Assembly (NCBI GenBank): GCA_025175895.1
Contig: CM045990.1
Span: 1,674,001 to 1,738,000 of the forward strand
DNA: 64,000 nt
Source: Wurfbainia villosa
Taxonomy: Eukaryota > Streptophyta > Magnoliopsida > Zingiberales > Zingiberaceae
Direction: 5' to 3'
The notes under the pieces are model-generated. The model had not been told where the DNA came from. It was given only the letters and a program-made list of their open reading frames with translations, and ran no database searches. How positions within the stretch are numbered: the first letter of the stretch is position 1; every line of letters begins with the position of its first letter. This document shows positions 52,406-63,837 of the stretch, piece by piece. Made by a program: the position numbers and the translations under genes.

Positions 52406-54298
52406 ATGGGTTTAGGGTGTGCCAACCTTGATTGGATAGGTAGTTAACTCAACCATGGTAAAGGTGGCACTTTAGGATATTTTCAAGGTTATGGTTACCT
52501 TGGAAATATATTTGAATCAATATCCTAAAAGTTTTTAGGATGTGCCAATGCACCTTTTGAAATTAAGAAGAATCAATTAAATTGACACAATTTAGATCTA
52601 GAGGTTAATGTGTCATTTTGGATTTTTGGCACACTAGGGAGATTAATGATAATATGGCACAATATATCTAATTATATCAAATGGCAATTAATATTAAAAT
52701 TTAGGTATTACTATACCTATATATTTTATATGTCATGCTTTGTTTGCCATATAACATGCCATGACATCATGTTTATTTTAATCATTTTACATGTCATGTT
52801 CATGTTTAGGATTAAGGTTTCAAATGTCATGTATTTTTAGATTTCATCTTATGCCATGACATCATGATTATGAGCATATGCTTATTTATATCATTTCAAA
52901 TGCCATAATCATTCATGCATTTAAGACAATTGGTTGAAATTGATTTAAGGACTATGGCATGACTTGAAGTCCCATTTATAAGGGAATCAAGTAGGGTTGC
53001 CTAGGAAATGCATGAAACCCTAGATAAAATGAATCAAAACCCATATCTCATATCCAATTGACATGTATGTGTATTTATACACCCTAGATACATGTGAGAT
53101 GCTAGGATATGAGTTAAGTTCAAGGTGCATAGTTTTTGCATCTAGATGAACTAAAACTCATCTAATTTCAATTAGTGGATCATTAAGAAAGCTTGTGTAC
53201 AAGTCATGTGCATAGAGCACAAGGAATATGATCCAAAACATGGTTTTGAAATCATTTTAAAATCAATTTAGAAAACCTTGGTGAAGTCTATCTTTTGATA
53301 GCAATCACATTGATGAAGTTGATACAAAATAGGGCCAAAACATTGAAAATTTCAATGGTTTTGAGTTTTGTATCAAACTCACTATTTTATGGGTAAAATA
53401 ATTTTCAAATATTTTTCATCCATTGTAATGACTATAAGTAATATACGTATCAAATTTTATGATTTTTCAAATTACGTATAATTATTTATGTTTTTCCAAA
53501 TCTCGATACTGATAGCTAAAATTCGGAAATTTCAGCTATCACGATCGCTTTGGTGGCAATGATCGATATGGGTGGCAATGACCGACATCGTCAGAGTCAT
53601 TGCCAGGTCTGATTTCGGGTTAACAAGGTTTGTTTAGCCCGTGTTCAGCTATGGAAAAGGTTCCTAATCACTCCTAACCCTAGGATATGCTTTAGGAAGC
53701 ATTATAAAGGGTGAAAATCCATTGGATATGGATTAGGAGCTGTGTTAGGTCAAAGTATCAAATTTAGGGCGAGTGAAAGTTCTATGTTGAACTTAGAACC
53801 TTAATTTTGATGGTTTAAAGTTCCTATTGGCTTAGGGGCTTCCCAAGGACATTATTGGTGCAATGGTCAAGGGGAAGCAAGCCTTTAGGGGGAGGTATCC
53901 ATCTTGGGATGATGGATGTGTTTTTCTACTTGAAGAGGAGAAGTTATTGGGAGAGTATCATCAATTTGGAAAATTGATGGGTTTTTGATACCCAATTTGG
54001 AAATTGAGAGAGAGTATAGGATTGCCTCTCTTGAGTGATATGTGAATTATCACTAGGAAGATGGTAGGCATCCTAGGTATTTATTTTTGGATCAAGGGGG
54101 AGATTGTAAGATCTCATTGGGACATGAGACATTGACCTCCTTGGAGAGAAAACCTTTTGATGTTAGTCAAGGGAGAATGTTTGGGGGAGAACATTTGGAG
54201 AGTGTTTACCAATTTGGGATAATTGGTAAGGGATTTGAGTTAGTGGTCTAACTCAAATGATTTGTTTGGTTTTTGTCAAACATCAAAAAGGGGGAGAT
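52406..54298 (+). other. 3' noncoding region and polypurine tracts of element E
   Basis: AT-rich with CATGACATCAT words. The first tract AAGGGGGAGAT is at 54094-54104, 195 bp before the LTR. The second, CAAAAAGGGGGAGAT, ends at 54298. Confidence 0.8.
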
Positions 54299-55695
54299 TG
54301 TTGGTGCAATCGGCCCAGGTCATGATTGACCAGGACTCGAGTGATGTGTTTGATGTTTCGACAAAAACATATGACAATGTAATTGTCATGGGACACTTGG
54401 CACATGAAAAGTCCAAGCATGGGTCTTGGCAATGTAAAAGTCCAAGCATGGGTCTTGGCAATGTAAAAGTTCAACATGGGTTAGCAAGGGAAAGTCCAAG
54501 CATGGTCTTGGCATTTGAGAAGTCTAACATGGGTTGGCAAGGGAAAAGTCCAAGCATGGGTCTTGGCAATGTAAAAGTCCAACATGGGTTGGCAAGGGAA
54601 AGTCCAAGCTTGAGTCTTGGCATGAGAAGTCCAAGAGGTTTGATATTGGCTGCGTAAAGTCCAAGCGGGAGTCTTGGCAGCATAAGTCCAATGGTTGGCG
54701 GCGTAAAGTCCAAGCGGAGTCTTGGCGGCGTAAGTCCAATGTGCCTTGGCGGTGTAGACACCGTTAGCATGACATAACCGACGGAAGCACCTAGAGGCTA
54801 GCACGATGGATGAACAAGTCATGGATGACTTGGAGGGATCCGAGAGGCGTGAGGCTGATGGAGGTGGCTAGAAGGCTTAGGTCTAGGCTAAGGGTGGTCT
54901 AGCAAGTATGGGGGCACCATACTTGGGTTAAAACCTCATTTTTGAGGTTGGCGGTCAGCCGACATTATGGCTGGTTCGACCGCCGTGAGTCGATCGATCC
55001 CAATGTCGAGCACAAAATGCTCGTAGCCATTGGCGATCGGCTACGGTACGGATCATGACTGCCAAGAGATCCATTGGATTTTTTCCAGCGTGGATCGAGC
55101 CGTTGTCTCACGACAACAGTGGCATCAGTCGACTGATGACTTATGGCAGTCGACTGATGGGCGGAAATCCAGGTCGTGCGCAAGGATAAAAGGAGCTCGA
55201 CGGGAGAGTTTTTGGCATTAGTTCTTAAGCAATTTCTTGGACGTTTTTGTGGCAATTTGCTACTGCAAATCAGGGTCTTCAACCACGGTTCAAGCGATCA
55301 ACAAGAAAGTAATCCAAAGGCATTTGTAAAGTTGTTTTCTTTACTAGTTTTGCATTGTATTATTGTATTTGCTTGTATTCCTTTCGTTTATTGTTGTAAA
55401 CGTTTGTACGAGGTTTCTCCGCCTCCGACTTGTTGTCGAGAAGGAGTTTATTGATTAGTGATTGCATTGGCGTCGCTAGAGCTCGTTAGAGCTCGATCCG
55501 TGGAGTAGGAACCGTGTGGTTCCGAACCACGTTAAATCTTCGTGTTATTGTGTTTGTGATTGTGTTTCGTTATTGTTATCATATATATATTCCGCTGTGC
55601 TAACGAAACTTGTAGACACGAACACGCGATCGAATTCCATCTACGAACGGTCAAACGCTATTCACCCCCCTTCTAGCGGCGTTAAATTTCCAACA
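54299..55695 (+). repeat. 3' LTR of element E
   Basis: 1397 bp, about 118 bp shorter than the 5' LTR. Most of the loss lies after the CATGGGA at about 54386, removing several minisatellite units. Confidence 0.92.
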
Positions 55696-56197
55696 TGAAT
55701 CACCATGTGAATTTTATCCAGAACCAAGTCCCCGCTTAGAAGCCTTGCTAGCTGATTTTACTAGGGAATGCTAGGAGCATAGCCGACAATTTACGGAGAT
55801 TATGCAATGAGATCTAGCAAGAGAAGAAACCAAATGACGAGAAGGTGGCTTTGATGACTGGATTACACCCAATATGGCAGAGACTCACTTTAAACGAATG
55901 GATGAGGAGGACGTAGATGACATAGGAAGTGAAGAAGGACAATCCATTCAATCGCCACTTGAAGAAGAACTTGAGGATTATATAATTGATACATTAATCA
56001 AGGAGTGCATTGCTTCAATCAAAACACCTCCTAACCTCAAGGATCTAGAAGAGCCTACCCTAACCCTCACTGAAACTGTAGTTACTAATAACGAAGGCCT
56101 TTTAGTGAATTGTGACGATAAAATTTCATTCGACATAATAGAATCTACTAATCAATCTTTTGGTGAGGATGTCTGTGGCGAGTTACATTATTTATAG

Positions 56198-56947
56198 CAT
56201 TTGGACACAATGGAATATCATGCAAACTCCCAATGATTACTTGAGGCTAAGCATGTTCAATCTCGGGCCAAGGAAAACAGCTAATAAATATCTTGCCCCT
56301 CCACGAGCAAGATTTAAGAGACATAGTGATGGAGGACCAAAAGGCAAGCAGCGTAAAGTGAGCAAATATCTTGCTCCCCCACGAGCAAGATTCAAACACA
56401 TCAAGAAGGGGAGGGAGAAAAATCTCCTTGGGCCACTAGAGCCAAGATAAGACATAGGAGTGTGGTCGTGCTAAAAGACCTTAAACAAAGTGCTTCTTGG
56501 GAGGCAACTCAAGTTTAGTTTTTACTTGTTTTTGACTTAATTGCATTCATTTTGGTAATTTGAACTTTGATTTCTAGCATTTAGCATTTTTGAGCATGAA
56601 TGAGGACTAGAAAGAACCTTCTAGGTAAACACAAAAATCATTTTCGAACCTACACGACAGAGCACGTAAGGAGAATTCGGACCGTGGCACACCATGGGAG
56701 AAAAATGGGGGGCACACGGCCTGTCCGTGTGAATCCACACGGTCATTTCCCACCTTCCAGTGACACACATGGCCCAACCGTGTGAATCCACACAGTCGTG
56801 GCGCATGAAGTATAAGGGGCGTCGAACCGTGTGTTTTGCCCCAAATGCACCGTGTGCTTTGATTTCCATTGCCTTAGCTATGTGAAATCATCTTCCCCAC
56901 CACCTAGGAGCCTCTCCAACCCTCAAGGAAGGCCAATAGAATCAAGG
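56198..56947 (+). other. spacer of element K with a coding-like KYLAPPRARFK repeat
   Basis: At 56280-56400 a short frame encodes KYLAPPRARFK twice, about 26 codons apart, then KKGREKNLLGPLEPR. After it comes GTGCTTCTTGGGAGGCAACTC (near 56490), a sequence typical of the region after pol in Athila/Tat elements. The GC-rich CACACGG block is at 56705-56800. It suggests pol was deleted between the Gag-like ORF and this point. Confidence 0.55.
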
Positions 56948-58373
56948 ATGAGGAGGACAAGGCAAGTGGCACCCCGATCTACTACCTCGGAGCAAAGAAC
57001 AAGGAGAGGGGATGCCCCACAAGCTCTGGGAGAAGGTGACGCTCTTCCCTCCCTTGCATTTCATAATAATGAGCATAGGGAAAGATTTAACATGCTTTCT
57101 ACTAGGAGAATCACCGCTACTAGGTATCTAGATGAAGATCTCTTGGAAACCCTAGGTTTGTTGGGTGATATTCAAGCCCTATTTGCAAAAATGGGGTGGG
57201 GAGAGATTATGTGAATAAGACACCCAACCTACCCTAGGATAGTTTTAGAATTTTTGAGTTCTTTAGAAGTGGAAATCTTGAAGGGAAGAGAGAGTGAAGA
57301 GGGTAAGATTACATTTAGGTTGTTCAACATTGAACATGAATGGACATTACACCAATGGAACACATGCTTTGGCTTGCCTAATGGGGGAGAGAGGAGAATC
57401 CCGATTGAGTTTAATGCCCGGACCTTCTAGGGCCAAAGCCTCATGCCTCCAAAACCCCATCTTCCGGTACCTACACCGGGTTATGGCGAGTGCCATTTTT
57501 GGAAGAGGGGAGAATGACGGGGTAGTGAGAGCAAGTGAGCTGCTTTGCTTATGGGACATGCTACAAGAAAGGAGTAGCATTGATGTAGGGTCCCATTTCA
57601 TTAGACACCTAGTGAAAATGGGCAAAGCGACGAGGGGAGAGATTATTTTGGGAGGCCTAGTTACCCATATTTACCATAGGATCGGGTATGACTACACAAC
57701 ATTATATAGCATAGAGGGGAGCCCTAGGATCGACCTAGGAGTGTGTATGGTAATGAAAATGATCGTGAGAGAGGGACACTCCTTGTGCTATGTAAGGAAA
57801 AATTTATCATCCCTTAGGCTCCCTGACCCCGATCGTACCACCATCACCACACGCGCCAACTGGCGTTTGGACATGATAGTGGAATCCCCACCATATGAGG
57901 GACCCTCCACTTCGACACCCATCTCTCCCCCTGTACATCACTCTCCCTCCAGTCCACACATGTATAGGAGCCCACCTAGTCCACGTCGACATGAGCCTGC
58001 ACCTACACCATAACCTTGTTCTACTTTTGAGCAGGATGTAGGTACATCCGCCTATGACTTCTTAGAGTTCCGATCGTGCCTCGATGACATATACGCCGAG
58101 CAGCAAACGCAGAGACAACGATGGGAGGAGCAGAGCGTCGACACACGAGCGGAGTTTCAGGGCTTATGGGAGCACTTTCAGTGGGCCGAGGAGTTCTACA
58201 ATGGGGCCCGAGTTTATTTCCAGGAGGAGGCTGCCCATCGCCAGGAGGAAGCTGCCTACCGTCAGGAGGTCAGGCAGCACATGCATGCCCAGAAGGCACA
58301 GTGGGCTAGGGAGGAGGAGCACGGAGTAGCTGCTGCATCCACCAGCTCTCAGATCAACCACATGTACATGTGA
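56948..58373 (+). pseudogene. Athila-type ORF of element K (stops and a frameshift)
   Basis: Starts MRRTRQVAPRSTTSEQRT. Recognisable blocks: TATRYLDEDLLETLGLLGDI, HPTYPRIVLEFLSSLEVE, GKITFRLFNIEHEWTLHQW, then after a frameshift near 57400 NPIFRYLHRVMASAIFGR and ELLCLWDMLQER, then a Pro/Ser-rich part and a Gln/Glu-rich helix (YFQEEAAHRQEEAAYRQEV). The order matches the ATHILA ORF-1-like family of plant retroelements, whose role is unknown. TGA at 57212-57214 and TAA at 58011-58013 look like Trp and Gln codons changed by transition. Confidence 0.75.
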
Positions 58374-59366
58374 CATCAACGGCTGAGCACCAAATTCTCC
58401 CATGAGCCAGACATGCCGAGGCTACCAGACTTCCCGCCTCGACCACCGTATTAGAGGTATGCTTCGCTTTAGTCTGGGGGGGACCCCAAGTTGTGATTTA
58501 TTTTATTTCTAGTAGTAATTTCTTTCCTAATATTTGCATTTTAGTTTTAGTTAGCATTCATTTATTCATAAATAGTGTGTTTAGTTTCATTATGCACTTA
58601 GTTTTTGCTATCTTTAAGCTGCCTCAGTAGTATTTTTAAAGTTACTTTCATGATTTGTTCCCATAGGTTGCTTAACTTCATTTATCTCGTGGTATTTTAT
58701 TTTATTTTCTCTAATGAATGTTCTAGACTTACACTAGTTAGCTTTTATTTTTACACCTACACATGTCGAACATTCTGAAAGGGAGAATCTAGTACATACC
58801 TAGTTATGATTCATCTTAGTAGTCTAGTACTTTGGAATCCATAGGTGACTCTAGATTTAACATTTTAGTCACCGGAGATGCTTAGATTATGGAAGCCCAT
58901 TCGGAAAAATCAAAATCCCAAAAAAGAGAGAGAGAAAGATTATGAGGGATAAAAAAATAGTTGTCGTGGGTGGAAATGGTTAGGTGCCCCTTTGAGACCG
59001 AGTTAGGTTATTGCGGAAACACCTATCAATTTCTCTCAATATCGAGCACGCCTTTGAGACTTTGTGCTAGATCTAGGGAACGACCCTCGCTTTGGGTAGG
59101 TAAGTGCCTAAGAGTCGGAGACCTTAGGAAAGCTATAGGATGACGACTTAACTTGCCACAGAACGAGTTTCCCCTAAGAAGATTCGCTTAGCACGTGCAC
59201 GAGAAGCTAACTTAGTGAATCTTTAGAACATATCTATTTTTCTTTGATTGAAAATACCACTTGATAAATCTAGTTAACATGCTAAGTATGAGACAATGCC
59301 TATTTAAAAATTTTTATGGCACTGAAGTTTGCTTGAGGACAAGCAAAGACTTAAGTCTTGGAGAAT
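58374..59366 (+). other. 3' noncoding region of element K
   Basis: Includes GTCTGGGGGGGACCCCAAG near 58473 and, just before the LTR, GAGGACAAGCAAAGAC, both usual marks of the 3' part of Athila-type elements. No gene. Confidence 0.7.
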
Positions 59367-60738
59367 TGATGTGAGTAAAACATATAGAGTTTTAGGAGTA
59401 GTTTTCGCTCATATCCTGTTGCATTTTATATTTGATTCTTGCATATTTCACTTTATTTTGCATGCATTTCCTATTTTCTGGTTTGAAGATATGCTCTTTG
59501 TACTCTTGTGTGCAGGATAACATTCTACGGGAAAAATGGCACATTTTGGAGCAAAAAGAAGGCATTTGACAGTTAGAACAGAAGGACACACACCCTGGCC
59601 CTATGAATGCACACGACTCATGCCCCAGTGCCACACATGTCCTGGCCATGTGAATCCACATAGTCGTGTGGTGCTTGGCGATTTCTATGCGATTCAGTTA
59701 TTTTCTAGGTTTTGGGGAGATCCGGCCTGATGCCTATATAAAGGAAGCTACACCCAAACCCTAGGGGGAGACTCGATGATCGGGACGACACACCGGTGTC
59801 CTAAAAAGCACCGAAAACTCACAACGAGGATAAAGGAAGTAGCTCGAGGATCAAGTTCTGCACTTCAACGCTAGAGAGAAGAGCCACAATACATTGTAAT
59901 TCACGTTCCTTGCGCAATTTACATTATTTCTATGAATTTGAATATGCTTTGCGTTTCTCTTCTCATATTTATGGAGTAGATTCTCCGATTCTAGGATTAG
60001 GAAGTAGTTTGTGTGCGTAGAATATGTTATTTCAAATATATTTCTGTTCTTGAAATCATATTTGCAATTGGTGATTGTTTAGATTGATAACTATTTGTTT
60101 TGGTCTTCTATTTACTGTGTGTAGCCGATACGAGGGGTGACAACCCTCATATCAAAGATTTAGGAGAATTAAGGAGGAACCTAGGGGTTGGCCTCATCTT
60201 CAGTAATTGTAGATAGAAGGGTGTGATAGAGTCAGAAACGGGACACATTCCGACTCGTCCTAGGAATTGAATCGGCATCCTCATACCACCTATCCCATCC
60301 TAAAGTCAGGGTTCAACCTGGTATGGCAGAGGTAGTTCACGATAGATGTGAAGGCTCATCGGGGAAGTGTATGATGCCCCTTCCACAAGACCATAGTTAG
60401 ACATCTAGATAATACCAAATTGATAGTGTGTTTTGTGACACACAAGCGAAATCGAAATCCTAGAATTCCCTCACTCGTAGTAACCCTTCTCTTCCTTAGT
60501 GTGACACCGAACTAGAGTTAGGACCGTCAACAACCCTCATCATCACAACCATTAGAACAGAACTCTGAACAATAACGTCCACTAAACCAATCGGTACTCG
60601 AATCTCAGTCCCTGTGGGATCGATAATCTTTTTATTACTTGACGACATTCGTGCACTTGCGGGCGTTGAGCGTGAGCGCGCGCTTCGAGTCATCGACGGT
60701 TTCCGTCGTGAGATTTGAGGTCGCGTTCGCATGCATCA
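59367..60738 (+). repeat. 3' LTR of element K
   Basis: 1372 bp, TGATGTGAGTAAAAC...GCATGCATCA, followed by AAAGT. Many transitions relative to the 5' LTR. Confidence 0.9.
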
Positions 60739-62081
60739 AAAGTCCAAGTCATGGGTACTTGGCATGGAAAGTCCAAGCATAAGTCTTGGCAAGGGAAAGT
60801 ACAAGCTTGAGTCTTGGCAAATGGAAATTCCAACATGGGTGGCAAGGGAAGTCCAATGGGTGATATTGGCCGCGTAAAGTCCAAGCGGGAGTCTGGAAGC
60901 ATAAGTCCAATGGTTGGTAACGTAAAGTCCAAGCTGTAGTCTCGGCAGCGTAAGCCCAATGTGCCTTGGTGGGATAGACCATGTTAGTATAACAATAGCG
61001 GATGGAAGCACCTGAAAGCTAGCATATGGATGAACAAGTCAGGGATGACTTGGAAGGATCCGATAGGTGTGAGGCTGACGGAGGTGGATAGAAGGCTTAG
61101 GTCTAGGCTAAGGGTGATCTAGCAAGTATGAGAGCATAATACTTGGTGTTAAACCTCATGGTTGAGGTTAACAGTCGACTGGGGTTTTGGATCAATCAAC
61201 TAGTCAAGTGTTTTGACACTTGGTAGCCGAGTCGACTTGCAGCAGTTAACTTGGATAATGGCAGTCTAACTTCTTGGACTCGACTGGTGTTCGACTGTAG
61301 GAAATAACCTGGCATTCAACTGCTAGCATTGGGCAGTCGACTGATAGCTTGAGCAATCGACTGTCATGGATGGCAGTTGACTGCTGGTCGGAGTTGTGAG
61401 AGAAGAATGCTCGGTAGCCGACTGGTCAGTCAGCTACGACCCTGGTAGTTGACTAATGGGTATTGGCAGTCGATTGCCAGTGTAACCGTTGGCTTCGATG
61501 CCAACGTGGATTAAGCTGTTGTCTCACAATGGTACTATTGGCAGTCGATTGGGGCCTTACGGCAGTCGACTGCCAGACATGAATCCAGCCCGATGAAGCA
61601 TAAAAGGAGCAACTCGTGGAGGATTTGTCCAGCAATTTTTGGGGTGATATTAGAGGGGAATTGTTGGTGCATTCCAGACCTTTAAGGCCAATCCAAACCA
61701 AGCAACAAGCAAGCAATCCAAAGTTCTTTTGTAAAGTGTTCTTTACTTGTTTTGTATATCACTTAGTTTTTCTTGTTGTATTACTGTTGTAATCTTTATA
61801 CGAGGTTTCTCCACCTCCGGCGTGTTGTCGAGAAGGAGCGTTATTGTTTAGTGGTGTTGTTTGCATCGCTAGGGCTCATTCGAGCCCAACCCGTGGAGTA
61901 GGAACCTTGAGATTCTGAACCACATTATATCGATTGTGTAATTATGTGCTTGTATTTTTGTTTATATTTTTCTATTATTTCCGCTGTGTGCTAATCAAAT
62001 TGTAGAAAGTACGTGAACGAATTCCATTAATGTATGAAACGCTATTGGGGCTCTAGCGACGATCAAATTCCCAACATATTG

Positions 62082-63759
62082 TGTTGGTGAAATAAGCCCC
62101 GAGTCAAAGTTGACCAAACTCGAGTAATACTCGAGTAGTGTTTTGATGTTTAACAATGGTTTGATAATGAGTTTGACCATTGTTCAACTATATAGTTTGA
62201 CCATATGTTGACCATATGACTAATGGATGCTTGGGATATCCAAAGTCATATAGGGGAGATTATTTAAGGGAGATTGTTGGAGCAATCAACCTCGGAAGTC
62301 TAAGTTTGGATACTTGGCAAGGAAAGTCCAAATATGTATATTTGGCAAGGGAAGTCCAAAGGTATAGTCTTGGCAGCATAAGTCCAAGTGTGTAGTCTTG
62401 GCGGTGTAAAATCCAAGTGAACTTTGGCAATTGGAAATTCTAACATGGAGTTGGCATGGAAAGTCTAAGCATGGTCTTGGCTATTGGAAAGTCCAAGTCA
62501 TGCGTACTTGGTAATTGAAAGTCCAAGTCATGGGTAATTGGCAAAGTGAAAGTCCATGGGCATAGGTTTGGTGGCATAAAGTTCAAGCATGGGTCTTGGC
62601 AACATAAGTCCAAATGGATCTTGGCAAGGAAGTCCAAGGGTGAGGTTTTGGTGGCGTAAAGTCCAAGCAAGGGTCTTAGCGGTATAAGTCCAAATAAACC
62701 TTGACAAATAACCAGGTTAGCATGACATAGCCGATGGAAGCACCTGAAGGCTAATGCGAATGATGAAGAGTCATGGACTCGAGGGATCCGAGAGTCATGA
62801 GGCTGATGGAGGTGGCTAGAAGGCTTAGGTCTAGGCTAAGGGTGGTCGATCAAGTATGAGAAAATCATACTTGGGTTAAACCTCATGTTTGAGGTTTACC
62901 AGTCGATTGGGGTTATAGACCAATCGACTGATCGAGTGTTTGATACTCGGGAACCTAGTTGACTCGTATCAATCGATTGGGGTTATGACTAGTCGATTGG
63001 TCGGGTAGTCGACTGAGCTTCGACTGCTCAACTTGTGGTAGGGAAGTCGACTACTAGTTGTGGGCAGTTGACTGGCCCATGACAGTCGACTGCCAATGAT
63101 GGGAAATCGACTAATGGTGGTGGACACGGGCATATGATGTCCTGTAGTCGACTACTGACAAGGGCAGTCAACTACTAAGGTATCTATTGGCTAGAATGTT
63201 AGCACTGATTAGTTCATTGTGAGACAGCGGATAAGGGAACAGTCGACTGGTGCCTTTTAACAGTCTACTACTGGGCACGAAATCAGCCAACTACAGGTTA
63301 TAAAAAGAGCAACTCTTGGAAAATTTTGGCCAAGGTTCTTGGGCAGTTTTGAAGCGATGTGTTGGTTCATTTCAGGGTCTTCAAAGGCTTCCAAAGCAAC
63401 CTAAAGAGTTAGCAAGAAAAGATTATTGTGTAAAGTTTTCTTTACTTGTATTTCATTTCTTGTTTATAATACTTTTTGTATTTTCATTGTAGCTCTTTGT
63501 AAGGGGTTTCTCCACCTTTGGCATATTGCCGAGGAGGAAGAGTATAGTGGATGTGGATCACTAGCTCGTCGTGGAGTAGGAGTCATAGGTTTTGAACCAC
63601 GTAAATCTCATATCTTGTGGTGTGTGTTTGTATTTTGTTTATTTTTTTATTCTCCTGCGCATTACTAACGATTGTAGACAAGCACGAATGCGATCGAAGC
63701 AAAGAAATCACAAAATCGCTATTAACCCCTTTTCTAGCACGGTCACCGATTCCTCTATA
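62082..63759 (+). repeat. 5' LTR of element H
   Basis: 1678 bp, starts TGTTGGTGAAATAAGCC and ends CCTCTATA (CA mutated to TA). A second LTR-like start, AAGGGAGATTGTTGGAGCAA, lies at 62267-62286. It has the hairpin minisatellite (62290-62700), degenerate GTCGAC palindromes (62895-63260) and a TATA-like TTATAAAAAG at 63298-63307. Confidence 0.85.
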
Positions 63760-63761
63760 AT

Positions 63762-63773
63762 TGGTATCAGAGC
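63762..63773 (+). promoter_or_regulatory. Primer-binding site of element H
   Basis: TGGTATCAGAGC two bases after the LTR. Confidence 0.88.
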
Positions 63774-63837
63774 GAGGATGCTCTTCAAGGATTAACAACC
63801 GAGGGAGCAAAAGCGCTAGAGTAGTATCTAGAAGAAA

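Larger units (their letters stand above)
49118..55695 (+). mobile_element. Element E: complete gag-only LTR element (6.58 kb) inside K
   Basis: LTRs 49118-50632 and 54299-55695, primer site, gag with lesions, 3' noncoding region with two polypurine tracts. Target duplication is TAAAT (49113-49117) against TGAAT (55696-55700), one mismatch. Same subgroup as F. Confidence 0.92.
48865..56197 (+). pseudogene. gag: Gag-like ORF of element K, split by element E
   Basis: Part 1 (48865-49117): MHAFSHDYGQ..., a damaged zinc knuckle (HCGETWHTNNDCP), then YDYN and PQYYFPSEHESYK. Part 2 (55701-56197): after removal of E and one target duplication the same frame continues SPCEFYPEPSPRLEALLADF, then an acidic region (MAETHFKRMDEEDVDD...) to a TAG. 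Stops interrupt both parts. It resembles the C-terminal part of Gag in Athila-type elements by the knuckle and Tyr-rich segment. The exact preservation of frame across the junction shows E landed in a coding exon. Confidence 0.7.
47228..60738 (+). mobile_element. Element K: Athila-like Ty3/gypsy deletion derivative, containing element E
   Basis: LTRs 47228-48604 and 59367-60738, target duplication AAAGT (47223-47227 and 60739-60743), and an Asp-tRNA-like primer site. The internal region encodes only the end of a Gag-like protein and an Athila-type ORF. Protease, RT, RNase H and integrase are absent, even after removing E (49118-55695). The 3' region has the stretch GAGGACAAGCAAAGACTTAAG before the LTR, as in plant Athila elements. 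Confidence 0.9.
34589..62076 (+). mobile_element. Element F: gag-only LTR element expanded to 27.5 kb by nested insertions
   Basis: 5' LTR 34589-36217, gag 36295-45140, 3' noncoding to 46959, and 3' LTR 46960-62076. Target duplication TATTG is at 34584-34588 and 62077-62081. Removing solo LTR D2 (with G) and Athila-like K (with E) leaves a normal element of about 7 kb. No pol is present. Confidence 0.93.
46960..62076 (+). repeat. 3' LTR of element F, split by Athila-like element K
   Basis: Pieces 46960-47227 and 60744-62076 (AAAGT is duplicated at the junction), about 1.6 kb in total. As in the 5' LTR, a second LTR start occurs 88 bp in (TGTTGGTGCAATC at 47048, preceded by GGGGAGAT). TATA is near 61597. 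Confidence 0.9.

Noticed and set aside
56237..56455. Minus-strand 72-codon frame opposite the KYLAPPRARFK repeat
   Set aside because: Shadow of the plus-strand repeat, with no independent support.
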